A stretch of 64,000 nucleotides of DNA from Delphinapterus leucas (lineage: Eukaryota; Chordata; Mammalia; Artiodactyla; Monodontidae): the NCBI RefSeq assembly GCF_002288925.2, contig NW_022098076.1, positions 89,574,182-89,638,181 of the forward strand, given 5' to 3'. A program made the translations under genes and the position numbers. Within the stretch, counting starts at the first letter, position 1; the number at the start of each line of letters is the position of its first letter. Below, one piece after another: positions 10,961 through 22,500 of the stretch. The notes beneath the pieces were generated by a model. That model worked only from the letters and a program-made list of their open reading frames with translations, was not told where the DNA came from and did no database searches.

Positions 10961-11319
10961 ACATTTATTGTTTGTATTTTTCAGTAATTTTACTCTGTAC
11001 TTAGGGCATCTTTTCAAAGTGCAGAATCAAGTTTTCCTTAAATACAGACTTTTTAATCATATATTATTACTTCTTTTCCATGGACTCTGATCGCTACAGA
11101 GAATCCAATTGCCCATATATTCTTCACATTCTCCAGGGCCTGATTTTTGTCTTTTAATTTGCATTCTGAAAGAACTTCTCACTTGGTTCTTCACACCACC
11201 GATGTTGATTCTTCTCTTTACTGCCTCCACATACAGATTTTAATTCTGAAATTTTATCTAGAGTCTCTCATAATATTCTCTCAGTGTAGGCAGTTTTTCT
11301 AGTCTTCCTGCCGATGTGG
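10961..11319. other. Unassigned, possibly antisense L1
   Basis: The stretch is T-rich. Around 11230-11290 ('ttttatctagagtctctcataatattctctcag') it vaguely recalls antisense L1 sequence, but not well enough to call. Confidence 0.3.
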
Positions 11320-11545
11320 AAATGAAAAACACAGGCTTTGGAATGTGACAGATCTTGTTTGTCAGTATAGGCTCCATCCTGTAGGTGTAACTTTGGGCAA
11401 GTTAATTCAATTTAATAAGCCTCTTTTTTCTGATCTGCACAACGAGGACCTTAGTTGTAACAACTTCGCGGTGTTGTTGAAACAATTTTGTGAAATGATG
11501 CTTATACGATGCTTTGTACAGCTCAAGGCACAGAGCACTGAATAG
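11320..11545 (+). mobile_element. MIR SINE
   Basis: The order 'aacacaggctttggaatgtgac', 'ggtgtaactttgggcaagtt', 'aagcctcttttttctgatctgcac' and 'tgctttgtacagctcaaggcac' matches MIR from head through core to tail. It is strongly diverged. Confidence 0.6.
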
Positions 11546-11941
11546 CTAGTAGCCTCCGTCATTAACACCAGCATCACCTTCACCGTCACTGTGCCTGCCT
11601 CCCTCTTGGCAACTACATTTCTGTTCCAAGCTATTAACTACTCACCTTCTATGTGTTTTCCACACTGGCTGACACGGAGTAGATGTCCAGGGCACATCGG
11701 TTGAAAAACACAGATAAATTTGCTCCTTAGTTTGCCATATACCCTGATATTATACTATAGAGTTACTATGTTTGGTTGTCAGTGAAACTCAATAAATTAA
11801 TGCAAGATCTATTCTCAGAACAGGTTGTAAAATAATGAATCAAATTCTTTACCCAGAAAAATATTGTAACAATGTTAACTTGACAGTGCTTGAATAACTA
11901 ACACATCAGGAATGGAAAAACAATTCCATGTTAAATTTTTA

Positions 11942-12142
11942 ATAATATTTATTTGGCTGTGCCAGGTCTTCATCGCGGTATACGGGATCTTCATCGCAAC
12001 ACACGGGATCTTTAGTTGTGGCATGAGAACTCTTAGTTGCGGCATCTCTGTGGGGTCTAGTTCCCTGACCAGGGATCGAACCCGAGCCCCCTGCACTGGG
12101 AGCATGGAGTCTTTACCTGCTGGACCACCAGGGAAGACCCAA
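11942..12142 (-). mobile_element. CHR-type SINE, minus strand
   Basis: The reverse complement of the SINE head (CCACCAGGGAAGACC) is at 12126-12140, and the B box in reverse (GGGATCGAACCC) is at 12072-12083. A perfect 12-bp duplication GTTAAATTTTTA lies at 11930-11941 and 12143-12154. Confidence 0.9.
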
Positions 12143-12154
12143 GTTAAATTTTTA

Positions 12155-13066
12155 TTCAGACATACGTTATAACAATACCACATTAGAATTAATTTTCATG
12201 AAACTGGGGGAAAGCTTTGTGTCAATAAGTTATTAAATTTTAATTTATTTCTTAAAGTTTTAAAAACTTATTTTCTAACTCGTTTTATTTTTCTTTCATT
12301 AAGTTTCAAAATAAATTGTTGGGGAGATAAAGAAAGGCCCCTCATATCTTAAAGTTTAAGTAAATCCCAACCTCAAAAGGGTAAGTACATCTCAGTTTTA
12401 GTTTTCAAATCCCAATTCAAATGTCTAAATGTGAACTTTCATCCTCAGTGGGCAGAAGAAGTCAAGATCTCTCCCCTTAGAGTTTGATCCATAAGTTGAG
12501 GCCCAGGGAATTGCTTGGCCGACCCCTTTCCATGCTCTGCACAGCTCTTATCTCTGCACCATCATTGCCAATGCCCCCAGCACTTGGACTGCTTGGCAGT
12601 GTCTACTGAAAGCCAGGCTTTGGTGGAGGCTGCTGGGGTCCTTCTAGTCTAGCGCTGATCACCATAGGCACCGTCTCCAGACCAGCCAGATCTAACACTG
12701 GCACTCAGGATTCTCCACACCCCTACCACCCTTCTTTCACTCCTGCAGCAGGTGACACCATCCTCAAGGACACCTTTGCCAGCACTCCATCTCCGACATT
12801 TTGCCAACTCCTTTGCTGTGTCCATGTGGTCAGGATCTCACCCCCTCTGTCTGCCTTCAGTAGAGAACTGAGCTGCAGGTACCATTCCTGTATCTTGGGA
12901 GTATCTTTCTGTCCTCCCCACCTCCCCAGTAATTCCCCCATCTATTTATAGGGATTTCCTTTTGCCCACCAGCCCAGTACAGTCCCAGCTGTGTGGAGTA
13001 GATACAGATTACCTGAGATGATTTTGTCATAGCTTCCCTATGCCCTAAACAGCTCTGGTCACTGGG
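12155..13066. other. Unassigned sequence
   Basis: The AT-rich part (12155-12420) gives way to more balanced sequence (12480-13060). I recognise no repeat family or gene here. Confidence 0.4.
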
Positions 13067-13570
13067 TATACGAGTTATCTATTGCTGCATAACAAGTTAT
13101 CTCCAAATTTATGAACTCAGTTTCTGAGGGTCAGAAATCCAGGAGCAGCTTGGCTGGGTGGTTCTAGCTCAGGGTCGTTCATGAGGTTGCAGTCAAGCTG
13201 TCGACAGGGACTGCAGTTTCTGAAGATGTGACGGGCTGGAGGTGGCACTTCTAAGCCCCCCATGTGGCTATTGCAGGAGGACTCAATTTCTTGCCGTGTG
13301 GACCTCTCCAAAGAGTGCTCATTACATGGCTTCCTCCAAAGGAAGAGATGCAAGAGAGGTGAGCAAGCCCACAATGGGAGACACAGTCTTTTACTCCGAA
13401 GTCTCATCTCCGAAGTGACATCCCTTGGCTTCTGCCATATTCTGTTCATTAGACATTAGTCACTGAATCCAGCCCATACTCATGGGAAAGAGAATTAAGC
13501 TCCATGTTTTGAAGGGAGGAATATCTAGAATTTTTGAACACATTTTAGAAGTCACCATCTTGGGTTAACA
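13067..13570 (-). mobile_element. MaLR (MLT1-type) LTR, minus strand
   Basis: It reads as the antisense of an MLT1-like LTR: 'ctattgctgcataacaagttatctc', 'gggtcagaaatccaggagcagcttggctgg', 'gccatattctgttcattagac' and 'ttttgaagggaggaata', ending near 13570. It is close to full length, with no internal retroviral sequence. Confidence 0.75.
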
Positions 13571-14337
13571 CCTGTATCTCCTCAGGTGTATGAACATACT
13601 CTCAAGTGAACTCACAATGTGTGAGCTTATGTCATATCCTAGAATGTGAGATTCCTGTATGGAAAAATCCACTCCTCAGAGCTGGCCATGTCCCAGAGTG
13701 GGTTCGCTGCTTTTCCAGCCCCTGATCCATTCTGGTTGCTCTTTAACACAATACAGGTGGGCCCCTGATAGCAGAACTAATGAATTATCTCAATGCAAAA
13801 TGGAGAGCCCATGAAAAAGACCTGGAAAGGAAAAGAAATGGTTTATTCCTCCAGGCAACACAATGGATTAGCTCTTGGTCTACAGAGTGATTTATTGCCC
13901 TGTCACAGCCTCACTGATCTGGAAAGAAAGTCAAGTCTCCTACCTGTCTAGAAAGCGAGCATTTTTGGATGAGGGTCAAACCCGGTGGAGTCAGGCTGTC
14001 CTGACAGGTCTGAAGAGCGGTTGAAGGAATCCCACAGCAGGCCTCAAAGCTTTGATGTGAATTAGAGCAGCTCAAGTGTTTTTGAAAAATGAGGACAATT
14101 TAAAAACACAAATATTCCTATCTTCACATGCCTTCTTCCTGCTGAGATGATTCTTTCCTGGTCATCGCAACATGCTGTGTACGATGGAGTCCTGTTCTTC
14201 TCATCAGGAGCATCAACCCATGGTTTTATTAGGATGCATCCTGGGAGATGTCCTATCCAGACTCACAGTTGCCAGGATAAGCTAAATAGGGTTAATAAAA
14301 ATAAGATGGTTTATATGAAGTACGCCCCAGGGTTGCT
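13571..14337. other. Unassigned sequence
   Basis: No gene or repeat could be recognised in this stretch of about 770 bp. Confidence 0.4.
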
Positions 14338-14630
14338 GTGGAGCAATGTTTTCCAAAGCGTGTTCCACGGAACACTGGTCCCATGCATTACTCCATGGGT
14401 AGAAAAATTTTGGGTACAATAAACGTACGAAGCTTTGCATAAAACGTCTTCACTTAGACATGTGTGATTACATTACTATATTAAGGCATATGAGAACTCC
14501 TGAAGCAAAAAATTCTTTTCCTTTTCCTCCTCCTCATTATTATTATTATTACTATCATTAAACTTGACCTAACCCAATTTCCCAGATATCTGTTTTCTAT
14601 GGAACAGCATTATCTGTGGAATACATGGGA
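14338..14630. mobile_element. Possible hAT-type non-autonomous DNA element
   Basis: 'aatgttttccaaagcgtgttccacggaacactgg' at the left, and 'ttttctatggaacagcattatctgtgg' at the right, recall mammalian hAT-Charlie-related MER repeats. A short (ATT)n run lies inside at about 14534-14553. The family call is uncertain. Confidence 0.35.
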
Positions 14631-15383
14631 CTTAAAAATTTTTTTTTAAATACACATTTTAATTCAATTCCAGCTGATTTGCATTGTTGTCAAAAAACAC
14701 AATCTGTGAGATGTTGAGTGTTTTTGTTTTGAACACAACATGTTCAATTTTTGTAGATATTCCATTTGTACGTAAGAAGAATGTCTATTTCTCCATTGTT
14801 GAATATGCTAAGAAGAATGTAAAAAAGCTAAATGCTTTTGAGTTGGGTTTTCTTAGTGTTGAACAGATCTTGTATACCTGTACTATTTTCTGTCTATTTG
14901 CCATATCAGGAATTGAGAAAGGTATGTCGAAATCTTCGACTTTGGTGAAGAATGTGTCCATTTCATCTGGTAGTTCTATCAATTTTTGCTTTATATATTT
15001 TGTAGCTATTTAGGGTAATAAAAATTTAGAATTGTTACGTCAACATATGGTGACCATTTTCATCCCTAACAATAACTTATGTTGGCTGATGTCTTTACAG
15101 CCATTGCAGATTTCTTTAGCATTTGCCTGTATCTTTAATTCATTTGCTTCTAGCTTACAGTATCCTCATGCTTTAGGTGTATCTCACTTAAATATCCATA
15201 GTAGATATTTTTCTTACTCAAAACTGATACTCTCTGTATTTTCAGCAGAAAGTTTAGTTCATTTTTATCTATCATAATTACTATGTGTGAAGTCTTCTTT
15301 TTCCATCTTCCTCTTACGTTGTGTTTTATATTTGCCCTGCTAATTCTCTATTTGTTTTTTTCCTTCTGTTTGAATAAGTTGAT

Positions 15384-15472
15384 TTGTTGTTGTTGTTTTT
15401 CTTCTTCTCCTCCTCTTCCTCCTCTCCCACCCCTCCTCCTCCTCCTTTTTCTATTTTCCCCTCTTCTAGTTT
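15384..15472. repeat. Polypyrimidine low-complexity tract
   Basis: (TTG)4 is followed by about 70 bases of almost pure C/T in CTT/CTC/CCT triplets, interrupted by single purines. It sits inside the minus-strand L1. The mirror-like pyrimidine composition could support triplex formation. Confidence 0.85.
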
Positions 15473-15500
15473 GAAAGTAATACTCTTTATTACTTTTTTT

Positions 15501-15783
15501 GAATTGATGTATTTATTTTTATTTTTGGCTGCGTTGCGTCTTTGTTGCTGTGCGCAGGCTTTCTCTAGTTGCAGCAACGGGGGCTACTCTTCATTGCAGT
15601 GCATGGGTTCTAGGTGCATGGGCTTCAGTAGTTGTGGCACGTGGGCTCTAAAGCGCAGGCTCAGTAGTTGTGGTGCATGGGCTTAGATGCTCTGTGGCAT
15701 GTAGGATCTTCCTGGACCAGGGCTTGAACCTGTGTCCCCTGCATTGGCAGGAGGGTTCTTAACCACTGCGCCACCAGGCATCC
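15501..15783 (-). mobile_element. CHR-2-type long SINE, minus strand
   Basis: The tRNA-derived head is antisense at the right end (ACCACTGCGCCACCAGG). The long unique body with 'cagtagttgtgg' repeats is typical of the longer CHR form. A perfect 16-bp duplication CTTTATTACTTTTTTT lies at 15485-15500 and 15784-15799. It was inserted into the old L1. Confidence 0.92.
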
Positions 15784-16880
15784 CTTTATTACTTTTTTTT
15801 AGTAGTTAAAATTTTAAATTCAGGCTTGCTGAACTCACATCTAAAATTAATCAATATCTTAAGCTCTCCTAATCGTCCCAACTCCAGACTTACTTGCTGT
15901 TGTTTTTCAGCATTTTGTTCTTTGTTTAAATTATTTTTATTATTTTATATACACTTTTAAAAATGTATCCACTTGTTTGGAAATTATTTTACTCGCTATT
16001 TCTTCAACATCAGACCTTCTTTCTGGGATCATTACCTTTTCCTGGAGAACATATTTTGGAGTCCTTTTGGTCAGTCTTTTAGTAGTAAAACCATTGTTTG
16101 TCTATAAAATTCTTCAGTTTGCCATTGTTTTTAAATGTTAGTTTACTGGGTTGACAATCTTAAGTCTGCACTTTAAGGGTATCATTACACTGTGTCTGGC
16201 CTCCATTGCAGCGAATAACAAGTCTCCTGTAAATCTAATTTTCACTTCTAGGTGGTCTATTTCTTCTCTTTGGCTGCTTTTATGGTCTTTTATTTTTCAT
16301 TGGATTTTCTGTAATTTTACGGTTATCTGGTATGGTGTAGATTTCTTTTTACTTAACCAGCTTGGGTTTATTACGTTTCCTGTTAAGTGGGGATTTGTAG
16401 TCTCATTAATTCTGGTAAGTTCTGAGCCATTGTTTCTTCAAATACTTCTCCTCTCCCATTCTCTCTATTCTGGAATCCTGGTTAGACATATGTCATACTT
16501 CCCCACTCCCTACTTTGTATATCTTCGCCTCTCATATTTTCCATCTTCTTATTTCTCTGTGTTAAAGATTGGCTTATGTTGTCAAATCTGATTTCTAATC
16601 CTTTTTTCAACTGTTTTTAATCAACTTGTAATCCATCTATTGTGGTTTTCATTTTATTAATTATAAATTTCATTTGTAAAATTTAATTACTTTTTAAAAT
16701 TCCTGAAATTTTAACTGTCCCTTGGTAGTGGTAATTTTTATTTTTTCAAATAAAGATAGTTATTTTATAGTCTATATATAAAAATTCCAGTAATTGAAGT
16801 ACTTGGGGAACTTATTCTGTGGTTTGTTGTTTGCTGCTTTCACTCATAGTGGCTAATTTCTTTGCATGTTTTGTAATTAA

Positions 16881-18529
16881 TTTTGAATTTATATTCATCT
16901 GCTCATAATCTGAGGCAACCCCAGGGATTTGTGTTGAGGATGTTTATGTCCGAAGAGAATCTGCTTCTGCAGGGAACCCGGGACATTGCCACTAGGGACA
17001 CTTTACCTTCCCTCCCTCCACTCCCGCCCAGGTCCCAGGCTTGCTCTGCATCCTCCTGCCCCATCTCCCTCCCCCCATTTTGCAGAATGAATTTCACGGA
17101 AGAGAAGCTGAGAACATGGGAAAATGAATCAGTTGGTTTTTGATCAAATCTCCCCCGGAGTGTTCAGTGGTTTTTAGTGAGTTTTCCAAGGCTGTGCTGG
17201 ATTTGGTGCTCAGATGACTTTGCATCTTGGCTAAAGCAAGCATGATGAGTGAATTACTGTTTTCCTGAGAAAGCCACACTCTCAAGAAGAGACTGAAAGG
17301 GGAAAAAAAGCCATATGTATGGTGAAACAGTCTTTATGTAATATGACATATTAACATGATGACTCATAAACTACCTTTTTTCCAGCAATGTTCCTGAAAG
17401 AAGCCAATATCCAGTGGAAAGTCTCAAAAGTTTCAGTGTTGATTTAAAAGAAAGATGTTAAACTAAACATTATCTAACCACTCAAGAGGATCTCAAAAAT
17501 TTATTATAAATCATTTTAATCTAGGAGACAATGTTATGTTCAATGCATATTTAAATCCAATCACAGCAGATTTAACAGTATGACAAAAGATGAAATAACA
17601 TAATGTAATTTCTGTTCGTGCTGAGTAGCTTGATAAAAAGGACAATTTTTTTCTACTTGAATAATGAACACAGGAGAGATGAGAAATTTTAGTAACAACT
17701 TTTTTGTTGTTGTTGTTGAAATCAAATGTGTGTTTCTTAGTGAGTCAAGTCCAGGACATGATACTCGCGAAATCAAATAAACCCACATTGCTGATGTCCT
17801 GATTTTAGCTCTGCCACAGACTTCCCATGTGACTTAGGAAAGTGGTCACTATTTCTGGATCGAGCTCTAGAATTGCAAGATTTTTATGATAAAAAATACA
17901 CTGAGTATTACATATAAGGAGTAATAAAGATTGGCCCAAAGCCTTTAATTTTATGCCTCATGAAATCCAGACTTTGAAAAGTACAGTGAGTGATTTGCTT
18001 AAAATTACTCAACTAGTGTTAACCAAATCATGAAGAGGTTGAAGTTATTTTGAAAGAAAGAAAGAAAGAGGAAAGAATGGGAGGAAGAGAGAAAGAAAAG
18101 AGGGAGGTAGGCACAGCAGGCATCCTGTGATCATGAGACTGAAAGGCACAGGCTGACAATAACAAAGATGACAAAGCAGGAAAATAAAAGTAAACTGGAT
18201 TCTCTGATGACTCTGTAGAGCGGCCATAATATCCTTGGACATCCTACTCTCCATCTTCTCATTACCTAAAACAAATTCTCCCAAGCCACTACTAAACAGA
18301 TTTGCTTCATTGTATCTGAACAGAATTTCTAACTGGTATCTAAAGCCTGCCTAGTGTAGACATGTGCTAAACTGTTTTAAAGATCACAGTACATGGTCAA
18401 TTCGTATTTTATTTATAGTGGGGAATAATGGCTGGGAGGAAATTGGCATTCCCATGGTGGTAGAAATGAATGATCTCAAAATACTTTTTAGTATTTTGAC
18501 TCTTCTTGAGAATTTTTCCAAGAAATAAT
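16881..18529. other. Unassigned sequence
   Basis: I recognise no gene or confident repeat. A (TTG)n run sits at about 17702-17719 and a purine tract at 18053-18107. A 9-bp perfect hairpin (CAAAATACT / AGTATTTTG) is at about 18477-18499. Confidence 0.4.
18053..18107. repeat. (GAAA)n purine-rich microsatellite
   Basis: GAAA units grade into GGA/GAGA-rich purine sequence, with one T interruption. No retroelement upstream could be identified as the source of a tail. Confidence 0.85.
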
Positions 18530-18782
18530 CCTATCATAGTTAAAACTTATGTATAAATATGTTTATTACAAAACTGTTTAAGTTACTAAATTTTTGGAAA
18601 AACTGAACTGTTCAACAATATGTAAAGATAAGACAGTTTGGTGTCTTAGTAGAGTAGAATAGGCTATAGTCATTAAGAACTGTGTTTCTCAAAGAGATTC
18701 TTAATGGCAAAGGAAGATGCATGTGTTGCATTGTTAAGCCAAATATACAAGATAAAAACTATAGTTTTAATATGATAACAGC
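18530..18782 (+). mobile_element. Old L1 3' UTR, left part
   Basis: 'aaatatgtttattacaaaactgtttaagttactaaatttttggaaaaac' and 'ctatagtcattaag..aatggcaaaggaagatgc..attgttaagccaaatata' follow the L1/HAL1 3' end. It is broken by an LTR at about 18783 and resumes at about 19425. Confidence 0.55.
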
Positions 18783-19424
18783 TGTTACCAAACCAAACTT
18801 GGATCCTCTTGCCCATGCCCAGTAAAGCCAATCAATTGACACTGGATTGTGGTGAAGGAAAGTGCAGCATTTATCACAGGGCAGCAAGTAAGGAGTCTGG
18901 GTGGCTAGTGCTTAAAAGGCCTGAACTCCCTGAAGGCTTTTAGGGAAAGGTTTTTAAAGCCAGGGGGAGGGGGATGTTATACATAATCAACTCGTGGACA
19001 TTCTTCTGATTGGATGGTGGTGAGGTAATTAGGAGTCAACACCGTCAACCTTCTGGTTCTAACCAGTCTGGGGTCTATGTACTGGTGGGGCAGCATGCAG
19101 TTAACTTCTTCCACCTAGTGGGGGTTTCAGTATCTGCAAAACAACTCATAGGATGTGGCTCAGAATATGATCTATAGCCCTTGAGGAGGAACTAAATGTC
19201 CTTGACTTTGTTTAATGGCTAAACTATTATTATTTTGTCTTGCTTCACTGTTTTCCTTTCTTTCTGCACTTTCTCATTTCTCTGATTAAATTTACTCTTT
19301 GGAACTTGGGGAAGGCCTAAGAGGCTAAAGTTCTTCTACAGACAAGAGCAGGTGGAGAAGGTGGTTGGGGAGGGGGTGTGTCTGTTCTGGGAAGGCCCCC
19401 TAGGATCCTGCTCAATTATACAAC
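18783..19424 (+). mobile_element. Solo LTR inserted in L1 (LTR family copy A)
   Basis: The element starts TGTTACCAAACC and ends near AATTATACA. It has AATTGACACTGG, 'ctgattggatggtggtgagg', 'gcagttaacttcttccacctagtggggg' and 'aacttggggaaggc'. A second, diverged copy of the same sequence stands at 36394-37097. It splits an L1 3' end. No internal retroviral sequence is seen. I recall similar LTRs from artiodactyls but cannot name the family. Confidence 0.6.
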
Positions 19425-19570
19425 CATGTTAAAATTCACTGGATGAAGCCTGAAAAATATAAAATTCACTATCATAGGTTGGTGTATGTGTGCTTGCTTT
19501 ATATTTCTTCTTTATGTTTTCCTATATTTTCCAATTTTTCTACAATGAGAGCAATTAGAAGGATAAAGAT
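19425..19570 (+). mobile_element. Old L1 3' UTR, right part
   Basis: 'tttatgttttcctatattttccaatttttctacaatgag' is the standard terminal block of old L1 3' ends, continuing 18530-18782 after the LTR. Confidence 0.6.
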
Positions 19571-22500
19571 CTTTTTGTCCTTAAGGTACTTTCTATTTCT
19601 TCTTCATTTTCTTCTCCAGAAATTCATCTTTAATAGAAACTTTTTAGACTGGTCTTAAACAGGGTAAAATGGGCTATTTTACAACACATTCAGTACTTCA
19701 TAAGGGCACAAACTCTAAGAAGGGCACTAGTTCGAGTCATACAAAATGTTCACTATCCAGTCTTACCTAAATTAGTATGTGTCTTACTAGAGATCACACC
19801 CAATTCACGTGTCTGAGCCCAGGTTGCTATGTGGCTCCCTGCAATGTCTGCATCCCGCCTAGTTCCACCTGCACCCATCTCCCTTGTCTTCTGGTGTTTA
19901 GCAGAGCAGCTCTTTAGGACCCAACCCCCTGGGTCTCTTGGGCATCCTCGATCTTGCTCCATCCAACTCCATCTCCCGACTGTAAATAATGACGTTCTCC
20001 TTCCTGGTGCCAAGTTCTTGGTCAACTGCTCCAAGCAACTCCAGCTTCTCTCCCTCCCTTCTTGGGGCATATACTGGCTGTTTCATGTGTTTTCCACCAA
20101 CACAGAGGGCTTTGAGATTCTCAGAGTTCTTCCTGGGATCATATCTAGAAAGCAGTTTCACACAGATACACAGCAAAATGGTAGCAGAGACTGGATGGTC
20201 CCTGTGGTGGTGATGGTGGGAGAAGCGTTTATTGAGGAGCAGATTCAGCCTCAGGGCATCAACAAAAGAACTGGGACTTGGCATGACAAGGGCTCCCGTG
20301 TGCTGTGCTCTCCCTGCCCAGTTTACACATAGAAACTACCTGAGGTTTTTCTTCCTCCCGTCAATCTGTATGAAGACAAGAGATGACATCATACTTAAAA
20401 ATATGGAGCCAGGCAATAGCACTTTTACTCCTTAAGCATTTTTTTTTTTAATGACAACTTATCCCTCAACTATTTAGAGAAAAGAGCTCAGCCCTGACAA
20501 GTAAAAGGCATTCAACAATGAGAAACATTTCTAACAATGGGAAAGGGAGAGCGAGTCACATACTAGGGCCCTGGGGCAGTGGAAGCCTTAGAAGCATGTT
20601 TCAACTTCATTATTCATTTCAAACTGTCACTGTTCGTCCCTATTATGCCAACTCCAGCTCTTATGCTTCAGGTTGATTGTTCTAATGCAGAAAGTTGACC
20701 AGAACCCATAAGACGCCTGACTTTGGATTCATAAGCTCGCCAAGGCTAGCCCTAGACACCATAATTTCGAGGCTTATTCACAAGTTAAACATATTTGAGA
20801 TGGGGAAGGGATTTATGGAGAAGCACGTTATAATGGGATTAGGGTGACAGGCTGACTCCAGTCAACTGGTTTCAACATATACGAAATGAACAGATTTGTA
20901 CATATATCATTCTCAACATTTAAGAAAAAATAGAAGAGGGGGAATGCAAGCTATCCAGTTACCCCAGAGTCTGGCTCTGGCCATGGTTCCTTGCCCTGGA
21001 AATGCTGTAGGTGAGAAGGTTTCCACAAGGGATTGGAAGTGGGAAAATGTGAGGACTCTGTGTGGTCACAGGGTCTCAGAGAGAGAGACAGGCACCAATC
21101 CAAATGGTTCATCCCATCCAATGGGAGCCGTGCCTCTTTTCTCTGAACCCTCTCTACTTCTTTTGCCTCCAAGTCTTCCCAAGAGCTCATTTTCTGATTT
21201 AAGACCAGGTAGCATATGCCGGTAACCAAGGAAATGTAGCAGAATTAATTAAATCGCCACTAGAGGAGGTCTTCGTCCAGTATGAGTCCATAGTTACGAA
21301 ACACTACACTGGGTATGGTCCAGTTTTGCTTAGAAAATATAGATAGAAAACACTAAGCATCAAAATCCTGAGCGATTAGCTCCAGGTGATGATTTCTATT
21401 GGTCTGTATTTGTTAAGTAAGTACAATGCAATTAAAACACAACGTTCTTTAAAAAGGAGAAAACCAAAAGAGAAAAGAATGCTTCCAGATGGCCACTATC
21501 AATTTTTGTGCCATTGCACACTCAACTCCCAAGCAACTGGCTGGATGCCCCAAACACTTAAAAGCCCTCACAGTTCCAGAACCACATTTGCTCAGAAGGA
21601 CAAATGTGGCTCTAATTCAATCTGTGACCATTTGCCGTCAGCTTCAATTCCACTTCAGGGCAATAGAGGGGAAGCAGAGGTCTACAGCAGGACGGAGGAG
21701 AAAAAAGAAAGACCAGAGGTCCCGGGAAAAGTCCACTGACCCTCCTTGACGCCCCTAAATGATCCCAGAGAAATGAAAGCTGCCATGCCACAGGCTAAGA
21801 GGGTGATGACATTTTAGCAGCCATGAGCCTTGCCAGCTCTCACGACAGGCAGCCTTGGACTGTTCCAGCCAGTGTGTGCTCCAGGGAAGCTTTCCCTGGA
21901 ATCCTGGCTCCATCAAAAGCCAAGGATGAAGCTCTGAGTCCAGGCTCATCCCCAGCTTTCTAGGCCCTGAACTGACTGGTTATCCCCTGACCTTTCCCGA
22001 GCCTCCCCCTGCCTTCCTGGGATTGGCCTGGAGCTCCTTCTGGAAGGGCTTTGGCAAAACCTACCGCGACCTCTGGCAGTCTAGCTGAACACCCACCTGT
22101 CTGTGAGTCGATGCTGCTCTGACAAACTGAGTAAGAATCCTCAAGCCATGACACTTCAGCATGGTTCCAGAAAGACAGACTAGTAGGTTCTGGCAGACCC
22201 AGAGGGCCTGCCTTCCTTTGAAGTAACTTTTCTTTAAAAAGAAGAAAAGGAATAAACTTAGAGAAAATATTATTTGTGTTCTCAATAAGATTCAAGAAAC
22301 ATAACGCAATAAATTACAAGAAAACTCTCTTTAAAATATGAAACAAGGAATGATGGTATGAAATGGGCAGCCTGATTGCTGAACTAGAAGCGTGAACATC
22401 ACAGTGGAAAGTGAACCAGGACCGGCTCCCTTGTGATGTGCAGCCCTGAGACTGGTCTTATGAGCTGCTTGTGTGGCAATTACAATCCAGTTACTTGATT

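Larger units (their letters stand above)
14660..16880 (-). mobile_element. Old L1, ORF2 5' part and upstream region, minus strand
   Basis: From 14690 to 15380 the sequence is the antisense of the L1 endonuclease-coding part, for example 'aagaatgtgtccatttcatctggtagttctatcaatttttgctt'. From about 15960 to 16880 it follows antisense L1 sequence upstream of that ('gccattgtttcttcaaatacttctcc' and 'tttctttgcatgttttgtaatt'). A CHR SINE splits it at 15501-15783. All frames are broken, including the antisense open stretch at 16151-16591. Confidence 0.75.

Noticed and set aside
14684..15013. 109-codon open frame, plus strand
   Set aside because: It is antisense to the L1 endonuclease-coding region.
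16151..16591. 146-codon hydrophobic open frame that looks like a membrane protein
   Set aside because: The sequence is antisense of an old L1. T-rich antisense L1 text gives leucine/phenylalanine-rich frames by composition.
19829..20332. 167-codon open frame, plus strand, overlapped by a 128-codon minus frame
   Set aside because: Open frames on both strands over the same bases point to base composition, and no domain or family is recognised. I keep only a note that the surrounding block is repeat-poor.
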